Shown: piece by piece, positions 1 to 12,600 of the stretch
Numbering within the stretch: the stretch's first letter is position 1
How the letters are laid out: each line of letters starts with the position of its first letter
Assembly (NCBI GenBank): GCA_965112735.1
Contig: OZ218950.1
Coordinates: 5,208,001 to 5,272,000 of the forward strand
DNA length: 64,000 nt
From: Phaeosaccion multiseriatum
Taxonomy: Eukaryota; Ochrophyta, other classes
Reading direction: 5' to 3'
The notes under the pieces: model-generated
The model's database searches: none
The model's input: the letters and a program-made list of their open reading frames with translations, nothing else
Told to the model about the DNA's origin: nothing
Translations under genes and position numbers: made by a program

Positions 1-1668
1 ATCACAGTCTACCGGTGAGTTGCGATTCGTACGTGCTAAACAAGCCGTGTGCCTCAACTGATGAAGAGTTGGGATTGGGAGCGAGGTGCTTCGAGAATGC
101 TCGCCATTGCCATCCCACAACCCCTCCACCACTGTCTATGGCTCTGGCAAACCGCCAAAACAACAAGCGGCAAACTCAACCCTTCTCTCTCTCTGGGACT
201 GTGCCTTACCCAGGAGGGCCTTCCCGACTTTGACGAGGAAGATCCACTCACGCAAGTGAAAGGGGCGAGCACTGCCGTGTGGGCAGCGCCGCCCCCGCCG
301 AGCGCCGGCACCAAGAAAGGACGCAGGGCTGCACGCGGACAGGAGCAAGGGGGCTCTTCCGGGCAAACGGCCCCGGCGGTAGAAACAGTGCATGAGGCAT
401 TGGTAGCGGAAGGAGCAGCAGCAGAGGCCACAAGGGAAGCGCAGCGCCCGACCCTGACCTTGCAGGGCGTCCCCAGGGGGCAACGGCAGATCTCTCTTGA
501 TCAGGAAGTGGAAGAAGTGAGTCTACCTCCTGGGGTAGAGGACATTGACGCAGGGTCGGACATGGAGTTTGACCCGGGCTATATGAATCAGTACTACCAG
601 AACCTCCGGAGCCTCGATCGAAAGTACCCGGTCCAGCCGGTCTTGGACAATGAGGGGCTGCTGCTGCCTTGCTCGAGGAGTACTCGGCGCAGGGCCATCG
701 TGTGGATGATGAACATCTGCCGACAGGGGGATGTGGAGGGGGAGGCGATGTTCATGGCTGTGCAGCTGTTGGACAGGGCGCTGCTGAGGATGCAAGACAT
801 GACCAAGAGGGACATGGAGAAGATTGTAACGGTGTGCATCACAGTGGCCACTAAGGTGAGAGGGCTCAAGGGGCGAGCGGTGAGGTGGGGGTCGGCAAGA
901 GGCACAGGCACAGGAGGTCGGGGGCGGCGCCTTTTATCTCTCTTGTCTCTTTCTCTCTCTGTCAGGGAGTAATCCCAACGGCTTGTCTGCTTTCCCCTTT
1001 TGTTGTCTCTTGGGTCTCAAGTTTGTGTGTGAGGAGCACATCCACCCGGGCGAGATGGCCCGACAGTGGGACAACATTTACACCAAGCAGGTAAGGAGAG
1101 AAAGTATCTTTTGCCTATTTTCAATAGAGCTTGCACCGGCCTGCTGCTTCACCTTGCTTGACAACCAACGCCCGTGCCCTTTCTATTGGCCCCAACCCCA
1201 CAGGAACTGGTGTCGTCCGAGGTCGTGCTACTGGGCCTGCTGGAGTATCGCATCGTGTGCGCCTCTTCCATTCAGTTCGCGCCCCGTTACTGCCTCGCCG
1301 CAGGGTTTAACAAGGACTCGTGCCCCAAGGCCTTCCATCTTGTCCACTATCTCTTGGAGCTGGCGCTGCTCGAGTACGACTTTGTGCCCTTCAGTGCGTC
1401 TCTCAAGGCGGCCTCCGCGGTCAACCTCGCTGCCCAGACGCTCAAGACAAGTGGCCTTTTTCGGCCTGGGTGGGGCGCGCAGTGCCTGTTCTACACCGGC
1501 CACGCGCCGCCGGAGCTGGAGGAGTGTGCGCGCATGTTGCTGGAGCGACAAGCGCGGGCCGATTTTGACCTGCCGGATGCGGATGTGGTGGTGGCCAAGT
1601 ACAACACCAGGGGCTACTATTACGCCTCCGCCGTGCCCGCCATGAATCCGCGAGAGCTCACCTTCTGA
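1..1668 (+). CDS. Mitotic-type (A/B-like) cyclin, 5' end outside window
   Basis: Cyclins bind and activate cyclin-dependent kinases at cell-cycle transitions. Visible exons are 214-855, 1022-1090 and 1204-1668 (stop 1666-1668), all joined in phase 0. A short upstream exon ending at base 14 before a GTGAGT donor is possible but weak, so the start is not in view. The 392 visible codons begin with an acidic, basic and proline-rich low-complexity region. A cyclin box follows: tyrosine-rich entry helix, then RRRAIVWMMNIC, then a helix with AVQLLDRALLRM, and after two introns the EELVSSEVVLLGLLEYRI type of second-helix pair seen in cyclin B. A C-terminal cyclin fold follows (CPKAFHLVHYLLELALLEYDF). 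The usual LVDWL core of the box reads IVWMM here. I saw no clear destruction box in the visible part. The intron ending at 1021 uses an AAG acceptor. Family call is good; A versus B type is uncertain. Confidence 0.75.
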
Positions 1669-2373
1669 GGGAGGCGAGGCGGACGTCTTTATGGCCCGAA
1701 TGTCCCATTGCCTGCCTGCCCCTTCCACGCCCAGTCAAGACCACCCCTTGTGTAACGAGGGGCGAGGGCGCGGAGGGGGCCTCTCTACCTGTCCGTCCGC
1801 TGAGCAGATTAAGCAGGAAGAGGTTGGGTGGGACGGGAGCTCTGAGGAGCTCCTGCAGGCGAGGCGCGGTTTCTGTTTGTAGCTGAGTGCGGCTACTCTT
1901 GTGTTGAAACGCGCCTCAAGTACAACATGTGTTCCGTGGCTCTGGGAAGGCGAATTTCCCAGATACGGCACGGACTTTGCTCCTGTTAATAACAATATCT
2001 CCCTTGCCTCACCAAGGGTACTTAAAGTAAACAACTTAAAGGAAACAATTAAAGGGGAGATCAAGAGATGGTCTAAAAGTAACGCCGGAAAGAGGGGGGA
2101 AACTTTATTGACTTAAGGGGGTGGGAAGCAGTTTCAGTTTGAGGGGCACAACCACCCCCCCTCGGACCAAATTCAAACACCATTTAGCGCATCCCCCACA
2201 GCACAATAAAGAGCAGCAGGCACCAACGATATTCCACACATACACAACCAATCCTTCTGTACTCGCAGTCACCTCTTTGAAAGAACTTGTCCGAGCACCT
2301 AGCGGCCTACAGCAAGTCCTTTTCCCTCGCTGGTTTTGAATATCTATCCTCTTCTCACCCTCCACATACCATC
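1669..2373. other. Spacer: cyclin 3' end and PCNA promoter
   Basis: This 705-base spacer separates two genes on the same strand. Short open frames here have no recognisable protein. A relatively AT-rich stretch lies around 1985-2070. No TATA box, E2F site or RNA gene could be identified with confidence. The last 150 bases must hold the PCNA core promoter and leader. Confidence 0.6.
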
Positions 2374-4199
<1,826 letters not shown>

Positions 4200-4325
4200 T
4201 CTGTCTAAATATACTATACATATGCTGTCTAAATACAAGTCTAAATTGCTGTCGAAAGAAAAAATGAAGACTTGTGATAATATTGATGTGACTTTTCTTG
4301 CTTCCATGTATTGCCATTCCATCCC
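4200..4325. terminator. Convergent 3' spacer of PCNA and the Trx-like gene
   Basis: The 126 bases between the two facing stop codons are comparatively AT-rich and must contain both polyadenylation regions, possibly overlapping. No clear AATAAA signal is seen. Confidence 0.5.
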
Positions 4326-4577
4326 TCAGTCCATTTCGTCAAGGTCGAGCACTTCCTCCTCATCGTCGCTGCTGTCATAACTGTCTCTTTCTACCTCCTC
4401 CTCCTCCTCTTCCTCTCCATCCCCCCCCTCATCCTCGAATATTGAGCTCCCTTCCTCGTCCATCTCCAGCCGCTTTTGTCGCTCCCTCTCCGCCTGCTTT
4501 TTGCGCAACGCAGCAATGAGCTCATCCTTGTCCATGCCCCCATAGCCGCTCTCCCCTCCCCCCCCCAGCTCCTCCCC

Positions 4578-4613
<36 letters not shown>

Positions 4614-6657
4614 CTGCTGAGGCGATGCCTCCTTCTTCGGCTTGGCCGCCTTTCTCTGCATCACCGTAGGCAGCCTAGTCACGGGCAGCTCGCCCTTGGC
4701 CAACTTTTTCTTGCCCTTGTCTGCTGCCTCTGCTGCCTCTGCTGCATCTGTTGCCCCTGCCCCTAATCGTTCATCTAACCACGCACCCACCCCCTCCCCG
4801 TCCATCTCCCCTCCGTAGGCTTGAGCAGTCCACCTTGTCGTCCCCACCTTGGGATTGGCCCCTGCCTTGGCATTCTTCTTGAAAAGCAACACCCGATGGA
4901 ACCCTTGCAGCTCCTCCAGTGGCAGGGCATCCTCCTCCTCCTGTTCTAGCTGGTCCAGCGACTTGACCGTGTTCTTCTTCCTCTTGCTCCTGCTGGACTT
5001 TTTGGCTTTGGCCCCGCTGCGCACAATGGAGGGAGGCTCAATGCCAAGCTTCTTCTCGAGGGACATTTCGTATTTGGTCGTGTCAATGTGCACGAAGCGA
5101 AGCGTCCGGTGCGTGTACATGGCGTGCTTCATCGCCGCCTTGCTTGCCTCGCCCAGCGCCCCGGCCTTGAGGATCACCGCACAGGAGGCCTGACTCAGGC
5201 ACCTAGAGGCGAGGCGAGGCGAGGCGAGGTGAGGTGAGGTGAGGTGAGGTGAGGTGAGGCACACGCAGCAGCGGCACACAAGGTGGGGCTCGGTACGCGG
5301 GTGTTGCCACCGCTGTCTCGCTCGCTCTCCACCAAGCTTTCATTCATTCACGCATGCATACCTGCTCTCCAGCTCCCTGGTGGAGGTCACGGGGTGTGCC
5401 GGGTTCTCTGCTACGCGTTTGAGCCAACTATTGAAGCCTGTTTGGCTAGACATGTGTTTCGAGTACGCCTGCGCCAAGAAAGGGGGAGTGGGCGCAGCAG
5501 CCAAGGTAACAAAAGAACGGCACGGAGGCTGAGCGAAATAGGCTGCTGCTGTGCCCCTTTCTCTCAGCGCCCTCCTCCGGTTCTGCTGCTTTTCCGCATC
5601 AGCATAGATTTGCCCAGTCTACCTCACAAACACAAGCGAAGCGCACCTGTTGGGGCTTCAAGCCAGGTCCCACGATAAATACCGGCGGTGTGGCAACACT
5701 GTCCTTCCCTTTGGCAGCCTTTGAGGCATCAGGGTCTCCCCTTTCTATACTAAACTTTGTATACACATCTTTTCCGCTGGGCAGGGTCCCGCTGCAGTCC
5801 AGCACACCTGCGTTGAGCCACGAGGTGGGGTGGGAGGAGGAGTCATTCATATTCGCAGAGGGGCGTCAAGCATCGCGGAACGAGAGCCACTCACTCGCGA
5901 GTCACTCCTTGGGCCGGGGTGCCATAAGATATGGGACGTTCAAACGAGAATGCGCACGCACACCTTGTGGCCTCTGACGAGGTGTCACAAGCCAGTAGCT
6001 GCATCGTATACGCAATTTGAGTCACTGCACTTACCGAACTTGAAAGGTATTGATGGAGAGGCGGCTACGACTTCCTTCGCCGCCTTCGTGAAGCGCTCTG
6101 GCACAGGCTCAGAAGTGTTTGAGCACAGGACGACCCATGTATCATTCCCTAAAAATACCTCTTTCATCTGCGCGGTGTTGAACGTGTTGAGGTGATGCAG
6201 GGGAGTCGCCAGGCCTGCCAAGCGGGGGAGATGCGGGAAGCTGGCGCATTAGACTTCCGCAAGTATGCATTAGTGTAGAGGTGATATGCGGAAGACACAG
6301 CTGACAGCCCCTTCCAACCCCCCCCCCTCTTCCTGTGCTTATGGGGCAACCACCACGGCCAGGTAGCACCAAGAAACCGTATCTCGAAGCACCGGCCGCA
6401 CAGACACGGCAGCCTCGCCCCCCGTCCCTTTCCCCCTTTCAAACACAGGCACAGAGCTTAGAGCTTGACAGGACGCCTCTTTCTGCGGATATGAAGAGCA
6501 CGGCTCCGCAAGAGAGCGGTCGAGCAGACTTGCCTTTGATGATGAACCCAACCACAAAGGCGATGCTCACCACTGCTCCGCCCTGCAGCCATGGCGCAAG
6601 TCTCTCGATGGGAGGAGCTCCGCTTTTCTTCGGCTTTATCGGCCTTTCCCGAACCAT
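4326..6657 (-). CDS. Membrane-anchored protein with two thioredoxin-like folds, no CxxC
   Basis: Exons run down the - strand: 6657-6534, 6214-6035, 5807-5647, 5468-5362 and 5202-4326. They give 1,449 coding bases and 482 residues with all phases consistent. Intron 1 uses a GC donor (AAAG|GCAAGT). A basic N-terminus (about 1-20) precedes one hydrophobic span (GGAVVSIAFVVGFII), suggesting a type II or signal-anchor membrane protein. Next comes a thioredoxin-like segment (TWVVLCSNTS, then FKFGVLDCSGTLPSGKDVYTKF). A second follows (CAVILKAG, then RTLRFVHIDTTKYEMSLEKKLGI, then FHRVLLFKK). Neither has a CxxC pair, so a redox role is doubtful and a chaperone or scaffold role is more likely. The C-terminal third is low complexity: basic, then a polyglutamine tract, then a strongly acidic tail. 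The thioredoxin fold is my inference from strand and helix pattern; no family name is claimed. Confidence 0.6.
4581..4619. repeat. CTG/CAG tract encoding polyglutamine
   Basis: Ten uninterrupted CTG triplets on the + strand, with a degenerate continuation, are read on the - strand as a glutamine run of about eleven in the thioredoxin-like protein. It is in a coding exon, so length changes would alter the protein in frame. Confidence 0.9.
5206..5260. repeat. Pentanucleotide minisatellite (GAGGC then GAGGT)
   Basis: About eleven tandem 5-base units change type halfway from GAGGC to GAGGT. The tract abuts the 3' splice site of the last intron of the thioredoxin-like gene; on the - strand it reads as a pyrimidine-rich CCTCG/CCTCA run ending in the TAG acceptor at 5205-5203. 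It may therefore serve as part of the polypyrimidine tract. Confidence 0.85.
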
Positions 6658-6947
6658 GTTTTTCGCTTTTCACCCTTCAGGGGAAAAAAAAAAATTTAGG
6701 CTCCCCCCCCCCCCCCGAGTGTGTGACCCTATGGAAGGGTTTTGTTTACGATAGATCTAGGCAGTAGAAGGACATCTCTGAGAGATTTGTTACATGTGGT
6801 TTTGAGGTCTTTCTCCTTCTTCCTCCAAACATCTGTTCTGCTTGGTTTTGTTTGGGGTGAGAGGTGCTACCCCATTTCAACGTGATGAATCCCGCCTCCC
6901 TCCTTCTCTCCCCTTTACCATCTCGGACAAAGTAGCCTTCTTCAGAC
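6658..6947. promoter_or_regulatory. Bidirectional promoter region
   Basis: These 290 bases lie between the ATGs of two divergent genes, the thioredoxin-like gene (-) and the NB-ARC-TPR gene (+). They contain a run of ten A then AT-rich sequence near 6685-6700 and a run of about thirteen C near 6704-6716. No specific transcription-factor site could be named. Confidence 0.55.
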
Positions 6948-7251
6948 ATGGTAAGTTGGGGGGGGGGAGGGGAGGGCTGTTTGGCCGCGCGTTTGTCGCC
7001 TTGCATCTTCCCCCCCCATCTCCTCTGATCTCTACTAATGCTACTCGCTCTGCTGCTCACCTATCCCACCTCCCCTCTCATTGCTGCATGAAATTCGCTT
7101 CCAGACTATGCGGAGCTTTGGGGCAAGTACTCTTTTCGATAGAATAAAGCGAGGGCGAGGGAGTGCTGACGCTGCTGACCTTCCGGTGGTGCCGCCCGGC
7201 CCGTCCGGCACTCCACCAGCGCCTCCACGAGAAGGGTCGGCATTTGCTACG

Positions 7252-7282
<31 letters not shown>

Positions 7283-9617
7283 AAGCCCCCCCCTCAAGCC
7301 CCTCTTCAGAGTCCTCGCCACAATTGGGGCTACAACACCAGCACTCCTGGAGCTTGACCATCTTACTGCATCAAGTACCCTCACTTCCCAGTGCCTACGT
7401 GAGGCGGAGAGGCTATGCGGAGCGCGTAGTGGATGAGCTACTATGCCAAAGAGGGGAAGGAGAGGATGCAGTTGGGGCAGAGGGAAGCATTCGTCGTAAG
7501 GGCCCTCCCACAGTGGTGATTTATGCCAAGGAGCCGCAGGGTAAGACCACCTTGGCAGCAGCGCTGGCCACGGAAGAGGAGCGAATAGCAGAGAACTTTA
7601 CCTCAGGGGTGCTGTGGCTTAATGTCGGAAGAGGAGGTGAGAACATTCTGTGTTCTCTCCTGCGCGCTCTGGCGGTAGCCCTTAATGAGGAGGGCCGAGA
7701 CGGGGACGAGCAAGAAGGGTACATGCCTTACAGGTGAGAGGCAAGAGAGAGAGAGAGAGTGGTATATTCTGCGAATATGTGGTTCGTAAAGGGCTGGTAC
7801 AGGGAGGGAAGTGGGCAATTCCGGAAAGCCTTCTGCTGCGGTACCAGCCTGCTGTTTGGCCTGCTGTACGGTGTGGAGACCGTGGAGGATGAGCAAGAGA
7901 TGGCCGTGTGCACTGCCCGCCACGTCAGTCAGCTTCCCTCCTAGGGCCTCCGCCAGCAGACCGTCTGGCTGGCGCCCCGCGGAAGGGGGGACTTGGACAG
8001 TTTTCGCTCACGCTCACCTACCTCCCCTCACCTCTCTTTCACTCTCTCCCAACCCTCCTCCCCCCAAAGGTATGGTGACTTGGACTGCTGCATGGTGAAC
8101 CTGGCGGTGATGATCAAGACTACCAACTGGGCTGCGAAGGGCATGGTGGTACTCGACGACGTGAGCGACAGCCGTGTTGTCGAAGTGTTTCAATCCCTGG
8201 GTGTGACCTTGCTCGTCACCACCCGCAGCCGGAGCGTGGCAGAGTGGGGCTGCGCTGGTGGCGGGCTGATCGAGCTGGGGTGCTTCAGTCCGGATGAAGC
8301 CGTCGAAGCGCTCGGTCTGGCGGCCTGTGCCCCCCGCAGGTACTTTAGAGGAATAGGTTTCCCCCGCGCCTTACGTGTGTTCTGTCTGTGCTATTTTTCG
8401 TACGTTACATACATCCTCCTGGAGCGAAGCGGAGCTTGTATCACTGACCCGTCTACGTACTCACTCCCCTTCTTGCCAGGTCCGAGAGAAGCGTCGAGGG
8501 GAAGGGCATCTGCAAAGCCATTGGATTCAATCCCAGGGCTGTGGCCATCGCGGGCATGGCCCTGGAGGAGAAGAGTGTGGGCGACTGGCTGCAGCTCAGC
8601 GCTCAGCTGCAGGCTGAGAATGCCAAGAAAGGGCCAGGGGAGGGTAGTAGCAGCAGCATAAGCAGCAGCGGCAGCGGCAGCAGCAGCAGCAGCAGCAGGT
8701 ACGGAGGTACAAGAAGGTGTTTGTGAGTGTTCCTGAGTGTTCATGAGCGTAGCATTGAAGCGAATATTTGGGGTGCTCGGTGTCTGTATCTTCCCCCCTG
8801 TGTCCCCTCCTTTCTCTCTCTCCCGCTCTTCATGCCCCTCTTTCCTCGCTGCCGTGTCTCTGCTGACAGCTGTGTGGATATGCGGTCGCTTGTCGACTTT
8901 AATCTGCGGACGAACTTTAGCGCCGCAGATAGGAGCAAATTCGCGACCCTGGGAGTGCTTCCCCCGGATCTCTCCGTTACCACTGAGCTCCTCGGCCTTC
9001 TCTGGGGTCAGGAGACAAGGACAGCGCGTCTGCTCGCAGAAGGAATGAGCGCTCGAGCTTTGCTCAAGAAGACCGCCCCGGGCCTCTTTGCAATGCACCG
9101 AGAGGGGTCCGCAGCGGCCAAGGGGATGATGGAGGAAGAGGACTTACGGCGTCAGACTGTGGCAGCACCAAGCGTCAGGAAGACTGCCGTAGAAGCCATG
9201 AAGGACTACTGCTGCAGGCTCAATACGCTCAAAGAGCACGACGCTGACGGGGCTCGGGCGTGGGTGTTGCGTGAGCTTTGGAGAATTGTGCAGGAGGGCG
9301 ACACGATGGCCAAGGGCAGCGCGTTATGCTCACCGACTCCGACCCGGGGCCATGAGAGCGGTGGAAGTGTGAGCACTGACATTGACCCGAGCTCCCACGA
9401 TGCATGTAGTGCCTACCTTCTCGCTCTTTCCGATCGCCGACCGGTGTACGAGGAGCAGGGGAGGACGGGCATGCTGCTTCTCGTCAGTTGTGTGCGGTTA
9501 GTCGCGAATGAGTACCTTGAGAGAGGCTTGGGGGCGGCGGAGGAAGCGCTGACGCTGAGAGAGGAGGCCGTGGAGCTCTTACTCGAGGCTCTGGAGAATA
9601 ACATCAACAGCAGCAAT

Positions 9618-9649
<32 letters not shown>

Positions 9650-12600
9650 CAACAACATCGGCGCCGACGAGCGTGCTGACCTGCTCCGGTCGGAAAACGC
9701 CGAGACCACCTACGCACTCATTAGGGCGTACCTTGATCAGGCCAACCATCTCATGGTTGCGGGTGAGTGAGTGCAATGCCGTGCTGGCGAAGAAGAAATT
9801 CAGGCCCGCCCTTGTTTCTGGATCCCGAGCACCAGCTCAAGCATGTGTGTGTGTGTGTGTGTTTACTTCCTCCTTTCCTTGTCTGCATGTATCTCATTGA
9901 TCTTGCTTGCTTCTTGCTTTGCAGGTAAGCCTGAGCTGGCTGTAGAGCCTATACAACACGCGCTACGTCGCGTGCACAGCAGTGCCAAGTGGGGTCAAGA
10001 AGAGCGAGATATGGAGCTGGAAGGGCTCTGTCTACTCTCCTGTCAGCTCGCCGAGAGTGGCGATTTTGACTCCGCCTTGGGAAAGGTGCAAGAGATTCAG
10101 ACAACGTGGAGCCCCGCGGATGCTGCGGGGCTTGGTGGATCTGGCATTTGTGCCTGGCTTCTCACGCGGATAGGCGACGTAGCAGCCAAGGTACTGAGGG
10201 ATCGGGACGGAAACAGCGGCAGCAGCAGCGGTAGCAGCAGTAGCGGCAGCAGCGGCAGCAGCAGCGAGCCTGGTGAAACAGCGTTGGCGGCCTACGGGCG
10301 AGCTCTACTGGCCATCCAGAACATCGTAGGGGAGGACCATCCGCTCTGTGCCGTACCTCTGGAGAGGCGGGCGTCTCTGCTGCTGGGGCTGGGGAGGAGT
10401 GGGGAGGCCCTGGACGAAGTGGAGGTGTGTGCTGGAGAGGAGGGGATTGGGGGGGGGGGCAATCGGAAAGGAAGGAAGCCCCTCACCCCATGCTGGCCCA
10501 AGTGTGTGCTTCCTTCTGTGTGTTGGGTGTCGGTGCTCTTTCTAGCCTGCCATCGCACCCCTCCTTTGACTGCCATCCTGCTCATTCACTGGTCTCTTTT
10601 CTTCTCTGGTTTTTTGTTTGTCTCTGGGCGCCTCTTTTTCATGACACGGTTTTGTTATTCTCTCCTCCCCCCCTGGCCTGAAACGTGTCTATTGGAGCAG
10701 GGCATGCTGTCGATCCTTCGGAAGGCTCACGGAGACGGAAACGCTCACCCCAAAGTCGCCGCCACAGATGCCATGCGAGCGAGGCAAGTGCCTAGGGGGC
10801 TGCTGCGACTGCTCACCTCGCTTTGAGGCATACACAGACTGACTTTTACCCGGCTGACTGACCGAGGTGCTTCTCTGGCTCTCTGACCATAGAAGGACGA
10901 AGTTGGGACTGGACACCGTCTGTCTTGTTGCTTTTTGCTCATCGCCTCTGTTCTACATTCCACGCTCCTCCTCTGACCTCCTCCTCCTCCTTGAACGGGC
11001 GCTTGACTCTCCTCCACAGGGCCATGATCGAGCAGGGTGAAGCAGAACGCGCTCAAGAGATCCTGGAGCAGGCACTGGAGCAGCAAGAGGCGACCTTCGG
11101 CAAAGATCACATCTTGACCGCTCAGGTGGGCGGAGCGTTCGTTGACTTAGACTTCTTCTCCATTCCCCTTACGACCAAGCGATCCAAAAGACCGGCCTGC
11201 TCCTGTTTCATTTTGCTCTTATGGTTTCGCGGGTGCTGTTTGTTCACCCTCTTTCACTCTCCCGTCCGACTCCCCTCATGTGCATGCACAGACGATGCTT
11301 CTATTGGCCATCTGTGGGATGGGGGACAGCAGGTACGATACGCTTTTCTTCATGTTGATGTATGTGGCTTTCCCGCGACAGAGTGAGCTCAACACCGATA
11401 TTTGATTGGGCATGTACGTACACTTCAAGAGCAAAGAGATCATTAAGGAATTATCTGCGTTCTCCCGTCCCCTCTGGCACCGCAGCGAGGATATGAGCGA
11501 TGAAGACAGCAGCGCAGACGACGACGACGACGACGACGACGAGGATGAGGAGCACGCCCTAGGAGGCGGTGCTAGGAGCGGCCGTGAGAGAGACGACTTT
11601 GAGAGAGAGGAGGAGTTGTTGAGGCGGAGTGTGGCCGTCTTTGAGTCATATAGCACCACTCCTGCTACTGAAGAGAGCTCTACCAAGAGCTCTGATAGCA
11701 GCGCTGGGGGAGACTGGCGGGTATGTAGGCAGCAGCTGGGAGAGGCGTGCGGGGCACTTGGCCTACTGCTTGAGAGACGGAGTAGCAAGATGCTCAGGGA
11801 GGTGGAGACGGAGGACGAGCTGGGGATGGACTATGAGGTCAGTGTGGGAAGAAGAAGGAGGAGCCTGTGGCGGTGTGTGTGGCAAAGGCGGGGCGGGAAG
11901 GCGTATCCCCTTCTCGTCTTTTTCGTCCCGGTGACATGCGTCGTAGCTTCTCAAGAGCTCTGCCCCTTTCCCCTCTGTCTCACTCTGTCTTACTCTGTTT
12001 TTACTTTTGCCCGACCTGTCGTAACTCTTGTGTTAGGTTGTAATAGGGGAGGCGGAGGACATGCTCAAGAGGCATATGGACCTCGCCGAGGAGGCAAGCG
12101 AGGAGGAGGGGACGTTGGAGGCCAAGAAGAAACATCTCGAGGCCACCAAACGCTTCATTCACTTCCAGCAGGTGAGCCTGACGTGCGTTCGATTGCAGGG
12201 CAGGGACGAGGGATTGGCGAGCCTGACTTGTTTTCCCACGAGGCGTCATGAGCCCTAGCTAGACCGTCCGCATCTCGTCAGTTGTCTGTTGTCGTCGTTG
12301 CCTCTGTGCGGTGGGCTTTTTCAGCTACCATCTTTTCCGTCCCTCTCTTGCTTGCGGGCGGGCGTATCCCTTGTTCTTCATTCCTTCCTGCCTTCCTTCC
12401 TTCCTTCCTCGCTCTCTAGGCCAATGGCGACGAGTCCAAGGCAGAGTCTCTCATGTGGGATATTCAGCATCTCACGGCGCAGGTGTATGGGCCCAAGAGC
12501 CTGGAGATGTGCATGGATTTCGAGCGGTTGGCACGCTTCCTCAGCTCGCACGGGGCCACAAGGTACAGCGAGGCAGAACCCCTCTTCGCCAAGAGCCTGA

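Noticed and set aside
6660-6720. Homopolymer A and C runs as a transposon tail
   Set aside because: No target-site duplication or element body is visible; they lie in a bidirectional promoter spacer.
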